Below, one piece after another: positions 1 to 7,121 of a stretch of DNA of 14,605 nt (its first letter is position 1; the number at the start of each line of letters is the position of its first letter). The translations under genes were made by a program, and so were the position numbers. Source of the stretch: Pseudomonadota bacterium (GTDB lineage: Bacteria; SZUA-182; DTGQ01); assembly GCA_030605265.1 (NCBI GenBank), contig JAUWIR010000037.1, forward strand, positions 1 through 14,605, in the 5' to 3' direction. A model generated the notes under the pieces. That model saw only the letters and a program-made list of their open reading frames with translations. It was not told where the DNA came from and did not search any database.

Positions 1-2
1 AT

Positions 3-605
3 TTAACTAAGGCCAAATTTCGTGAGTTTGGATTAGATGCGGTAAGAAGACCAACAGGAGGAAGGATTGTCCTACACAAAAAGGACTTTACCTTTTCCCT
101 CATTTTTAGTGAAAATGATCAAGTTATTCCCAAAGGAATTTTGCCAAGTTATCACAGCATTAGTCAAGCTGTTAAGTTAGGGTTTGAAACCTTAGGGGTC
201 CCAACCCAAATGAGTCCTGAGCGGAAAATAAGTGCATCTTCTTTTTGTTTTTCTCTTTTATCAAAATATGAAATAATTGTTCAGGGGAAAAAAATCATGG
301 GGAATGCCCAAAAGAGAAAAAAAGGAGTTGTTTTACACCAAGGTTCGATCATGCTGGAAGATCATCGAGAATTAATACATGAATTGTTTGGCCCCGGAAA
401 GGAAGAGTATATTTCACTGTCGGAAGTATTGGATACCCCATTATCGGTAAAAGATATAAATAAGGCTATTCTACGAGGGTTCAAAGATACTTTTCATATT
501 TCCTTCATTCCAGGTTTTTTAACTGCCTGTGAACAGCAGGAGGCTGAAAGGCTTTGTAAAGATAAATATTCTCAGGACCGATGGAATATGCGAGGAGAAG
601 AATGA
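3..605 (+). CDS. lipM: Octanoyl-[carrier protein]:protein N-octanoyltransferase LipM, 5'-truncated by window edge
   Basis: Transfers octanoyl groups from acyl carrier protein to lipoyl domains (GcvH in Bacillus) as the first step of lipoate synthesis in the cytoplasm. The reading frame is open from base 3, so about 200 residues are visible and roughly the first 70 of a usual ~280 are missing. Visible motifs are RRPTGGR near the left edge, followed by VLHKKDFTFSLI; the segment FCFSLLSKYE, whose Cys (codon 246-248) aligns with the catalytic Cys of Bacillus LipM; and GKKIMGNAQKRKKGVVLHQG with the conserved Lys, ending in KYSQDRWN. The Cys and the AQ-R-KG-V-QHG-like block favour LipM over lipoate ligase LplA, which lacks that Cys. 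Its stop codon overlaps the cdd start (ATGA). A lipoate-protein ligase is the alternative. Family assignment is from recalled sequence similarity. Confidence 0.85.
   Translation, partial: LTKAKFREFGLDAVRRPTGGRIVLHKKDFTFSLIFSENDQVIPKGILPSYHSISQAVKLGFETLGVPTQMSPERKISASSFCFSLLSKYEIIVQGKKIMGNAQKRKKGVVLHQGSIMLEDHRELIHELFGPGKEEYISLSEVLDTPLSVKDINKAILRGFKDTFHISFIPGFLTACEQQEAERLCKDKYSQDRWNMRGEE
592..597 (+). promoter_or_regulatory. Ribosome binding site deciding the cdd start
   Basis: GAGGAG lies inside the end of lipM, a few bases before the ATG at 602. The alternative in-frame ATG at 581 has no comparable site, so 602 is preferred. The 602 start gives an ATGA overlap with the lipM stop, which is typical of translational coupling. 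Confidence 0.75.
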
Positions 606-1018
606 TTGGAACTGACTTTGATCACCAATTAATTCAACTGGCCCAAAAAGCCAAAGAAAGGGCCATTGCACCGATTTCCGGATTTAAAGTTGGCGCGGTA
701 TTGGTTACCAGTGAAGGGAAAAGGTATTTTGGCTGTAATATTGAAAATGTTTCTTTAAGCTTAAGTATATGTGCTGAAAGGGTAGCCTTTTTAAAAGCTT
801 TATCAGAAGGGGAAACAAAATTTATCACTCTGGCCTTAATTAGTGATTCAAAGGATATAGTAACCCCTTGCGGCGCCTGCAGGCAGTTAATCTGGGAATT
901 CGCCCCAAATATTACTATTGTCATGGGAGCAGGAGCAGGGCAAGGGAAAATGCAAACAACAAAAATAGCTGATCTTTTGCCGCAAGCCTTTACCTTTCAT
1001 TGCCATAAGAAAGAATAA
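602..1018 (+). CDS. cdd: Cytidine deaminase
   Basis: Hydrolytic deamination of cytidine and deoxycytidine to uridine and deoxyuridine in pyrimidine salvage; cytoplasmic. The 138-residue length fits the small homotetrameric class (about 130-140 residues). The zinc site is visible as ICAER (first Cys ligand plus the catalytic Glu) and PCGACRQ (two more Cys ligands), and the N-terminal half has FKVGAVLV and the substrate-binding FGCNIENVS. Three Cys ligands, rather than His plus two Cys, match the Bacillus type. The start at 602 is chosen for the GAGGAG just upstream and the 4-bp overlap with lipM; an ATG at 581 would add seven residues, MEYARRR. It is co-transcribed with lipM, although the two pathways are unrelated. 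No terminator is apparent downstream. Confidence 0.95.
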   Translation: MIGTDFDHQLIQLAQKAKERAIAPISGFKVGAVLVTSEGKRYFGCNIENVSLSLSICAERVAFLKALSEGETKFITLALISDSKDIVTPCGACRQLIWEFAPNITIVMGAGAGQGKMQTTKIADLLPQAFTFHCHKKE

Positions 1019-1050
1019 AAAAGAGTAAGATTGAGTAGGTATTGTCCAAA

Positions 1051-3084
1051 ATGATTTTTTTGAAAAAAGAATTAAAATTTAAGCAGTTGTCCTCCGGCAT
1101 TTTTGGAAATATGCTTCAATATTTCTTGGTGGGGGCCTTTTTATTTTCCAGCGTATTTATTTTTAGTAATTTTTGCCTGGCTGAGACTTCCCTCAAATTT
1201 TATGAGGCTAATAAACCGGGATTTAATGAAGATAATAAATATCAAAGTGCCCTGGCTCCAGTGGTTGTTGAGGGGTGGATGTATATTTTCACCTATAATG
1301 AAAATGAAGCATATCATCTGTTGAGAGGAAGTATTGATGACTTAGAAGATCCAAATAGTGTTTGGGAGGAAGAGGAAGAAATAAGTCTGGCTGAGGTGTT
1401 AGGAGATAATGATTCGGAGAGTATTAAGATAACTGCCTGGGGGGCATATAATAATTATTTATACTTAGCTACACATGAAAATGATGATAATAAAGCATAC
1501 TTATGGTGTTTGGAAGATCCTAATTTGGCTGATCACAATTTGACGGATCCTAATGGATGGGGATCTGTCGGCCCTGATGGTATTTCGGGTAAGATAAATC
1601 ATCTTGAAGTTTTTTATGATCGCCTCTATATCGCGGTAAATGATCCTGATGCTACCGAAGAGAAGAAAAATGTTCTGTGGTACTCAGATGAGGAAACTCC
1701 CTCTTCTAGTGATGTTGATTGGGAATCAATTGATTGCCCGGAATTGAAGGCAAATAAAGCTATTTCCTCGCTTTATCCTTATGAGGAAGATTATCCTTTT
1801 GGAAAAAGATTATATATTGGCACTGAAAATGAGAATAATGGTTGTGAGCTTTGGTATTTAACTGAGGATAATGAAATAAAATTCTTGAAGAAAAAGGGGC
1901 TTATTGATAAGAAAACCAATACCTCCGTTTTAGCTATGTCTTCAGCTGATGGGATATTATACATAATAACTCAAAATAGTGATGGCTCGCAGCTTTTAAA
2001 TTATTCTAAAGAGGGGGTATTTTTCAAGGTCCCATCATGGGAGGTTACTTCTCAACTGAATTCTCCTCTTTCCTTTGTAAAATTAGGATCATATCTGTTC
2101 CTTGGCTTTGATGAAGATGAGGACCAAATTTGGAGAGTAAATTATTTTGATTCAACTTTATGCAAAAATATTACTGCTGAGAAAGTCAAAGATAATGATG
2201 AGCTCTTAGATGCAGATAATCATCTTCGTTGGGTGTTTGCAGATTCAAACAATGGGTATCTATACCTAGGAATTGAAGATGATTCGGAAAAGTTTGGTTT
2301 ATGGAGAACAGCTCAACTTCCCATAATTAAAATTTTTTCAATCTCTCCTTCTGAGAAAGCATTTAATGATAGTTTTGACACCTTTAAATTTGAATGGAAA
2401 ACCTCAAAAAGGGGAAACTATAATATTAAATTTGATGAATGTTTTGATTCTGATGGTGAAGTGATTAATGAATTAGAAAATGTTAAAGACTCAAATGTTG
2501 TTGATGCCTTGGAACATAGGACATTCTCTCTTGAGATAGGTACTGATTTTAAAGAGGGAAAATATAAAGGTCATGTTGATTATGATCCTAATCAGGATGG
2601 CATGGAATCATATCCTGTTCAATTTTCCTTTATCTATGATACGACAGCACCACCAACACCAGAAATAACGGAAATTATTTCTGGGAATGAACGCTTAAAA
2701 ATTACCTGGACACCTGTTGAGGATAAGCTTTCCGGTATCGATGAATATGTCTTGTGGTATAAAGAGGCCTCTAAGGAGCAAGATCCCAATAGTGGAGAAG
2801 ATGTTGAGAGAAATGCAGATGAGGAAAAAAGTATTAATACCGGCAGTAGCGAAGAGTGTGAATATTTTATTAAGGACCTTGTCAATGGAAAACGTTATCT
2901 AATAACTGTATCTGCTAAAGATAAAGCCGGAAATGAATCATCACGTTCCGAATCTCATATTGGGATACCAAAACCGGGGAAAGGGTTGATGGAATTACTT
3001 GGTGAAGATGGGGAGTGCTTTATTCGTGCAGTGTGTCCATCTAGGGTGATATGGAATACTAGTTCAGTGAAAAGTGAAATGTAA
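1051..3084 (+). CDS. Exported beta-propeller-like protein with Ig-like and fibronectin type III domains
   Basis: About 677 residues, function not recognised. An N-terminal hydrophobic segment (LQYFLVGAFLFSSVFIFSNF) ends in CLA-ET, a plausible signal peptidase I site. Residues ~75-410 hold about seven related beta-hairpin units, each with a 'xLYLxT...xLW' core: GWMYIFTYN, NNYLYLATHEN, YDRLYIAVND, GKRLYIGTENENNGCELW, DGILYIITQN, GSYLFLGFDED and NGYLYLGIEDD. They are spaced about 45-60 residues apart, which suggests a seven-bladed propeller. An Ig-like region (~430-530) follows, then an FN3 domain (~531-632, from TAPPTPEI to ITVSAKDKAGNES). The tail has GEDGECFIRAVCP, resembling the start of a CFI-box C-terminal motif. 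ATG 1051 is chosen because TAGGT (1036-1040) is well spaced for it and too close to TTG 1042. The adjacent downstream barrel gene may be its partner (inference). Confidence 0.7.
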   Translation: MIFLKKELKFKQLSSGIFGNMLQYFLVGAFLFSSVFIFSNFCLAETSLKFYEANKPGFNEDNKYQSALAPVVVEGWMYIFTYNENEAYHLLRGSIDDLEDPNSVWEEEEEISLAEVLGDNDSESIKITAWGAYNNYLYLATHENDDNKAYLWCLEDPNLADHNLTDPNGWGSVGPDGISGKINHLEVFYDRLYIAVNDPDATEEKKNVLWYSDEETPSSSDVDWESIDCPELKANKAISSLYPYEEDYPFGKRLYIGTENENNGCELWYLTEDNEIKFLKKKGLIDKKTNTSVLAMSSADGILYIITQNSDGSQLLNYSKEGVFFKVPSWEVTSQLNSPLSFVKLGSYLFLGFDEDEDQIWRVNYFDSTLCKNITAEKVKDNDELLDADNHLRWVFADSNNGYLYLGIEDDSEKFGLWRTAQLPIIKIFSISPSEKAFNDSFDTFKFEWKTSKRGNYNIKFDECFDSDGEVINELENVKDSNVVDALEHRTFSLEIGTDFKEGKYKGHVDYDPNQDGMESYPVQFSFIYDTTAPPTPEITEIISGNERLKITWTPVEDKLSGIDEYVLWYKEASKEQDPNSGEDVERNADEEKSINTGSSEECEYFIKDLVNGKRYLITVSAKDKAGNESSRSESHIGIPKPGKGLMELLGEDGECFIRAVCPSRVIWNTSSVKSEM

Positions 3085-3103
3085 AACTTTAAATAATGTA
3101 TCT

Positions 3104-3148
3104 CTTGTCAATCCTGTTATCCTCTCTAAAAACAATTAGTTGCACAGG
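3104..3148 (+). repeat. Solitary end of a dispersed ATCCTGTTATCC repeat element
   Basis: The stretch holds CTTGTCAATCCTGTTATCC (core 12-mer at 3111-3122), then CTCTAAAAA and TTGCACAGG. It matches the downstream ends of the two GxxExxY cassettes at 10391-10675 and 13416-13796, including the outer TAATT-type and TGCACAGG segments. No GxxExxY remnant is visible beside it, so it looks like a solo end. It starts about 20 bases after the stop of the propeller gene. Confidence 0.7.
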
Positions 3149-3180
3149 GTACTAGGGACATTGAATATCTCTATAATATT

Positions 3181-3825
3181 ATGATTATAAAAGAGAAAAT
3201 TATTTATATAACCCTGCTATGCATACTTTTTAGCCTTCCTTCTTTTCATAATGTCAGGGCTGAGAATCAATCAAAATATACCACTTCTCTCTGGGCGGGA
3301 TACTATCAACCGCATGATTCCCTATTTGAAAAAGTTTACTCGGATAATGAAAGGTGTGTTGTTTTTTTTGAATTTTCAAGAAAAATATTCAAATTCGAAG
3401 CATCATTAGGCGTTGGAGGAACATATTTTAGGGGATATGCTGTTGATGAAGAAGATCAGCCTACTTTAGATAAAGCGGAATTGGGTGTAGTGCCAAGTTA
3501 CCTTCAACTTTGTTATCCTTTACAGTATAAGATAAATCAACGTGTTGTTCCCTATTTGGGGGCTGGTTTTGATGCCTGGGCCTATAGGGAAAAAACTGAG
3601 GGTGAGAAAGTGGAGGGAGTAAAATACGGATATCATGGCTTGCTTGGATTGCGATTATTACTGGATTGGTTGGACCCTAAAGCTGCAAATTGGATACAAA
3701 AGGAGGGTATAGAAAATACTTACCTTGTTTTTGAAGCACGGCATAACAGAATTAATAATTTTGGAGAAAACAAATTGGATCTTACCGGACCGATATATAA
3801 AGTAGGAATATTAATAGAATATTAA
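3181..3825 (+). CDS. Small outer-membrane beta-barrel protein
   Basis: 214 residues. The N-terminus KEKIIYITLLCILFSLPSF followed by HNVRA-EN is a clear signal peptide with a likely cleavage after VRA. The mature part alternates aromatic or hydrophobic residues in barrel strands (TTSLWAGYYQP, FKFEASLGVGGTYFRGYA, AELGVVPSYLQLCYPL, VVPYLGAGFDAWAYRE, KYGYHGLLGLRLLLD, NTYLVFEARHNRI) and ends in YKVGILIEY. That final strand has a C-terminal aromatic residue, as expected for BAM-dependent insertion. The size suggests an eight-stranded barrel like OmpA-N or OmpW-type proteins, but I do not recognise a specific family. No convincing Shine-Dalgarno precedes the ATG. The 96-bp gap to the propeller gene contains a dispersed repeat. 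It may be the outer-membrane partner of that exported protein, judged only from adjacency. Confidence 0.75.
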   Translation: MIIKEKIIYITLLCILFSLPSFHNVRAENQSKYTTSLWAGYYQPHDSLFEKVYSDNERCVVFFEFSRKIFKFEASLGVGGTYFRGYAVDEEDQPTLDKAELGVVPSYLQLCYPLQYKINQRVVPYLGAGFDAWAYREKTEGEKVEGVKYGYHGLLGLRLLLDWLDPKAANWIQKEGIENTYLVFEARHNRINNFGENKLDLTGPIYKVGILIEY

Positions 3826-3840
3826 TTGCCAATACAACTA

Positions 3841-3894
3841 GTAAAAAATAAAAAATGTAAAAAGTAAAAATGTAAAGTGATCCGTTATCCTGTC
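3841..3894 (+). repeat. AT-rich repetitive spacer with partial GTTATCCTGTC copy
   Basis: The 148-bp gap between the barrel and zinc-ribbon genes begins with a purine-rich stretch in which AAAAATGTAAA-like words recur. It then carries GTTATCCTGTC (3884-3894), a partial match to the dispersed repeat core seen elsewhere in the window. It may be an eroded copy. Confidence 0.35.
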
Positions 3895-3974
3895 GTCTAC
3901 TAGAGCATTATTTCACATAGTATGATTTACTTTTGTTGAGAGAGAACATCTTTAATTAAAATAAGGAGAAATTT

Positions 3975-4556
3975 ATGGCCACATCCTGTCCTAAATGTGA
4001 GGCCCGAAATCCACATGGTGCTGAAATTTGCGGGGATTGTGGACAAATTTTATCCGCCGAGGCTGAATCCATCACCCCTTTAATTGAAAAGGTACCTTCA
4101 GTCCCTAAGGTAATGAAAGAGAAAGAATCTCTTCCGGAAATTTCCCTTTTGACTAAAAGTAAAAGAGAAAAAGCGCCACTGCCTGTTCAAATGTTGTCAG
4201 GGATCTTACTTGCCTATGGCATAGTGTTGATATTGGCCTCATTTTTCCTTATTGCTGCAGACACAGTATCTATTCTTTCCATGCCGGTCCTTAGCCTCTG
4301 TGCCTCTTATCGTAATTACTTTTTTCTCCTTTGTTTAATAGGGGGTCTTTTTACTTTTTTTGTATCATATGGCATTTCCAACTTGAAAGAATGGGCTGTT
4401 AGTGGATATATTTTATGGGTATTCACCCAAGTAGTCATCATGGTCCTGGCCAGAATCTATAATACTCAGCTTGGATTAAATTATTCAGCTGTAGTTTTAG
4501 GAGAATTATTAATGATCCCTCTCCTAATAAAAGTAAAACGTCGTTTTTTTTACTAA
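3975..4556 (+). CDS. Zinc-ribbon membrane protein of unknown function
   Basis: 193 residues. The N-terminus has a CPKC...CGDC zinc ribbon (residues 5-21, two CxxC pairs), then a charged linker with several Lys-Glu-Ser clusters (to ~residue 75). About four transmembrane segments follow: QMLSGILLAYGIVLILASFF, NYFFLLCLIGGLFTFFVSYG, the segment around YILWVFTQVVIMVLA, and a last one at AVVLGELLMIPLLI. It ends in a basic KVKRRFFY tail. The layout of a short cytoplasmic zinc ribbon fused to a small membrane domain is common among uncharacterised bacterial proteins, and no specific function can be assigned. A good AAGGAG site (3963-3968) lies before the ATG. The stop is followed by a pyrimidine-only tract rather than a hairpin terminator. 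Confidence 0.75.
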   Translation: MATSCPKCEARNPHGAEICGDCGQILSAEAESITPLIEKVPSVPKVMKEKESLPEISLLTKSKREKAPLPVQMLSGILLAYGIVLILASFFLIAADTVSILSMPVLSLCASYRNYFFLLCLIGGLFTFFVSYGISNLKEWAVSGYILWVFTQVVIMVLARIYNTQLGLNYSAVVLGELLMIPLLIKVKRRFFY

Positions 4557-4557
4557 A

Positions 4558-4588
4558 CCCCCCTTCCTTCCTCCTCTTCCCCCCCCCC
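4558..4588 (+). repeat. 31-nt pyrimidine-only tract ending in a run of ten C
   Basis: Starting two bases after the stop of the zinc-ribbon gene, every base for 31 positions is C or T, and the last ten (4579-4588) are C. It is non-coding. Its exact length may be uncertain because homopolymer runs are prone to slippage and sequencing error. Confidence 0.8.
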
Positions 4589-4591
4589 ATC

Positions 4592-4620
4592 TTGTCAAAG
4601 AATGTTAGATACAGTATAAT
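4592..4620 (+). promoter_or_regulatory. Predicted sigma70-type promoter
   Basis: TTGTCA (4592-4597) is separated by exactly 17 bases from TATAAT (4615-4620), a near-consensus housekeeping promoter. It would start transcription near 4627 and drive the gene at 4825. The ~200-nt leader would include the nested inverted repeat at 4657-4796. This is a sequence prediction only. Confidence 0.55.
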
Positions 4621-4656
4621 GATGTATTGATTATTGGCATTTTTCATATACCACAA

Positions 4657-4796
4657 AAAGTAGTTTACACTTATTACTTTTTATTTTTTTAACTACCATG
4701 AAGGGCATGAAGGAAGTGAAGGAATAAAAAAATCTTCATGCTCTTCATGTCCTTCATGGTGAAATAAAAAAGTGTAAATTGAAAAATGAAGGGTGC
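4657..4796 (+). repeat. Inverted-repeat element with a nested ATGAAGG palindrome
   Basis: The outer arms are AGTTTACACTT (from 4662) and AAAAAAGTGTAAATT (4766-4780), the same arms as in the element at 8372-8436. Between them sits a second imperfect palindrome, 4695-4722 against 4733-4760. It is built on ATGAAGG/CCTTCAT and pairs at 22 of 28 positions by my count. The element lies in the leader of the gene at 4825 and could form a strong RNA hairpin. Confidence 0.75.
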
Positions 4797-4824
4797 CTGA
4801 TTATTATAGGTGAGTATAAAGATT

Positions 4825-5481
4825 ATGGCTGAAAAAGATATAAAAAAAGAACAAGAGAAATGGTGGGATAATTTTGAAGATTTGGAAAAAAAATGGAAGG
4901 AAAAAAGGCAAAAAGAGCGTTTAGAAGAAGCGAGTAAATTGCAGAAGGCCCAGGAAGAATTTGAGCAATTTTCTCAAAATCCTCATATTTTAAAACCCCT
5001 CCCAAAAGTTGAGAACATTATTGCCGTAGAAAGCAGCGAACCTACTGAAAAAAGGGTTCATCTGAAAAGTATGCAGGATTTTCATCAGACGCTGCCTCTT
5101 CAAGTTGAACAAGTTATTTATCAGAAAAAGGATTTCAGTCAACATCCTATTCAAATTTCCCCTAAAGGTTCAGCTGAAGAAAGAGAGAAAGCTTATGAAT
5201 ATCTTGCCTATCATTTAAGAAAGGCATTTGAATTTCAGATTAATGGAAAAATTGAGGTGATCCTAAAAAATTTAGAATCAAAGGAATTCGTTATCAAGGG
5301 TCTTGATGGAAATGAATTTATTAGTCTCTGTAAGGTTTTTTACGTATCACCTGATAGGATAGAGATAAAAATTTTGAAAATTTCCTTTCCCTATATTCAT
5401 GGTTATTACTTTGATATAGAAGACATTGTGCATAATTATCTCATCTGGTTAAAATCTTCAACAACCCCTTCAAAAAATTAA
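4825..5481 (+). CDS. Charged cytoplasmic protein of unknown function
   Basis: 218 residues with no signal peptide or membrane segment. Residues ~3-50 are rich in Lys, Glu, Gln and Trp (EKWWDNFEDLEKKWKEKRQK) and are likely a coiled coil or long helix. A linker follows, then a more compact C-terminal part (~120-210) with a helix (YEYLAYHLRKAFEF) and a beta-rich stretch (GKIEVILKNLESKEFVIKGL, then RIEIKILKISFPY). I do not recognise a family. The ATG at 4825 is preferred over the in-frame GTG at 4810 because AGGTGAG (4807-4813) is a ribosome binding site at a suitable distance only from the ATG. A predicted promoter at 4592-4620 and a hairpin-rich leader precede it. No clear functional link to its neighbours. 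Confidence 0.65.
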   Translation: MAEKDIKKEQEKWWDNFEDLEKKWKEKRQKERLEEASKLQKAQEEFEQFSQNPHILKPLPKVENIIAVESSEPTEKRVHLKSMQDFHQTLPLQVEQVIYQKKDFSQHPIQISPKGSAEEREKAYEYLAYHLRKAFEFQINGKIEVILKNLESKEFVIKGLDGNEFISLCKVFYVSPDRIEIKILKISFPYIHGYYFDIEDIVHNYLIWLKSSTTPSKN

Positions 5482-5563
5482 ACCAGAGATGATGATGACT
5501 TTTTATCTTTTTATAATGGATTAAATTATACCCTTTAGAGAGAAAGTGAGGGAAAAGAATTAA

Positions 5564-5579
5564 AGGAGAAAAGAGTATT
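5564..5579 (+). promoter_or_regulatory. Ribosome binding site and putative ATT start codon
   Basis: AGGAG (5564-5568) is followed after eight bases by ATT (5577-5579), in frame with the acyl-CoA ligase. The first standard in-frame start is TTG 5598, 29 bases from this site, and the frame is closed upstream by TGA at 5547. Initiation at ATT is therefore the best-spaced choice. Confidence 0.55.
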
Positions 5580-7121
5580 TCAAACGACCTTACCTCCTTG
5601 CCGCAAATGCTGCAAGAGACCATAGCAAAGTATCCAAGACATAAGGCGATTATCTCAAATAAGACCATACATTACCAGGAACTGGGAGAACAAGTAAACC
5701 GTGTGGCTCATGCCTTAATGAGTTTAAATGTGGTCAAGGGAAATAAAATAGGGTTATTTCTTTCAAATTGCCCTGAATTTATCTATGCTTATTTTGGTGC
5801 CTTGAGTATTGGAGCAGTAATTGTTCCTATAAATACTTTTCTGCAAACCCCGGAGATTGAATATATTGTAAGGGATTGTCAATTAGATGTATTCATTGTT
5901 CATACTCGAGATCTTCCGATTGTTTCGGGGTTTTCCCCAAAACTGATCAAGCGCCTTATTGTTATCGGGTCTGAGAAAGAGCGCCAATTTATCTGTTGGC
6001 AGGAAATAATAAGAAGGGAGCCGGCGACCAGAGCTCACAGGAAAATAGAGCCGGATGATATGGCAGCTATTTTATACACTTCCGGAACAACCGGTCATCC
6101 AAAAGGTGTGGTTTTATCTCATCAAAATCTATTAGCTAATGTAAGGTCCTGTTGCCGGGTCATTAAAGTTACAGGAAAAGACCGCATATTATGCGTTTTA
6201 CCCCTTTTTCATGCATTTACTTCTGCAGTTTGCATGCTTATCCCTTTTTATAAAGGGGGCGCCATGATTTTGCTTTCCAAGATAGAGAGGAAAAGTATTA
6301 GAAAGGCCCTTCTATGGAAGCGACCTACTATATTAGTGGGGATTCCTCAGTTATATCATCTCCTGGCGCAGTATCCCTATTTTCGGCCTTTAAAATGGTT
6401 GAATCCCATAAAATTTTGTATTTCAGGGGCTGCTCCCTTATCCATGGAAACTTTGGTTGAATTCGAAGGAAAGTGCGGGATACCCTTATTAGAGGGGTAC
6501 GGCCTTTCAGAGGCATCTCCTGTTGTGGCGATTAATCCGCTTGAGGGAGAGCGTAAAAGGACCTCTGTGGGCTTACCTCTGCCTGATGTAATGGTGAAGG
6601 TCCTTGATGAAGAGGAGAATGAGCTCCCCCCCAAATCTGTGGGAGAAGTGGTAGTCAAGGGAGAGAATGTAATGCAAGGATACTATAATCGCCCTGAGGA
6701 AACAAAACGGACTATTCGTGGCGGCTGGCTTTTTACTGGCGATATGGGAAGGCTCGATGAAGAAGGATATCTTTATTTGGTTGATCGCAAAAAAGATATG
6801 CTTCTTGTTAATGGTTTAAATGTATACCCACGGGAAATTGAAGAGGTATTGAATAATCATCCCAAGATTCAAGAATCGGCTGTTATTGGGCGATCCTCAG
6901 GTCTGAAAGGGGAAGTGCCCAAGGCTTTCATTGTTTTGAAGGAAAATGAAACCATGACGCCGCAAGAAGTGAGATCTTATAGTAAAAGATTTTTAGCTTC
7001 TTATAAAATTCCTAAGTTTTTGGAATTTAGAGTTTCTTTACCGAAAACTCCAACAGGAAAAATTTTAAAGAAAATTCTACGAAAAGAGGAGGAACAGAAA
7101 ATTCATGATCAAGGCGATTAG
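5577..7121 (+). CDS. AMP-forming acyl-CoA ligase (long-chain fatty acid-CoA ligase type)
   Basis: Activates a carboxylic acid, probably a fatty acid, to acyl-adenylate and then acyl-CoA. About 514 residues if initiated at ATT 5577, normal for the ANL superfamily. Motifs in order: the P-loop YTSGTTGHPKGVVLSH (~166), GYGLSEASP (~306), TGDMGRLDEEGYLYLVDRKK (~387) with the hinge Asp-Arg-Lys, NVYPREIEEVL, and the C-terminal catalytic Lys in PTGKILKK (~493). The N-terminus DLTSLPQMLQETIAKYP matches the usual start of this family and extends upstream of TTG 5598, supporting the ATT start. It overlaps hisS by 17 bp, so the two are probably co-transcribed. The exact substrate cannot be read from sequence; other CoA ligases or acyl-ACP synthetases are possible. 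Confidence 0.88.
   Translation: MSNDLTSLPQMLQETIAKYPRHKAIISNKTIHYQELGEQVNRVAHALMSLNVVKGNKIGLFLSNCPEFIYAYFGALSIGAVIVPINTFLQTPEIEYIVRDCQLDVFIVHTRDLPIVSGFSPKLIKRLIVIGSEKERQFICWQEIIRREPATRAHRKIEPDDMAAILYTSGTTGHPKGVVLSHQNLLANVRSCCRVIKVTGKDRILCVLPLFHAFTSAVCMLIPFYKGGAMILLSKIERKSIRKALLWKRPTILVGIPQLYHLLAQYPYFRPLKWLNPIKFCISGAAPLSMETLVEFEGKCGIPLLEGYGLSEASPVVAINPLEGERKRTSVGLPLPDVMVKVLDEEENELPPKSVGEVVVKGENVMQGYYNRPEETKRTIRGGWLFTGDMGRLDEEGYLYLVDRKKDMLLVNGLNVYPREIEEVLNNHPKIQESAVIGRSSGLKGEVPKAFIVLKENETMTPQEVRSYSKRFLASYKIPKFLEFRVSLPKTPTGKILKKILRKEEEQKIHDQGD

Noticed and set aside
3172..3177. TATAAT just before the barrel gene
   Set aside because: Too close to the ATG, and no -35 at suitable spacing; more likely chance in AT-rich DNA.
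5512..5517. TATAAT upstream of the acyl-CoA ligase
   Set aside because: No recognisable -35 hexamer at 16-18 bp; not strong enough to call.
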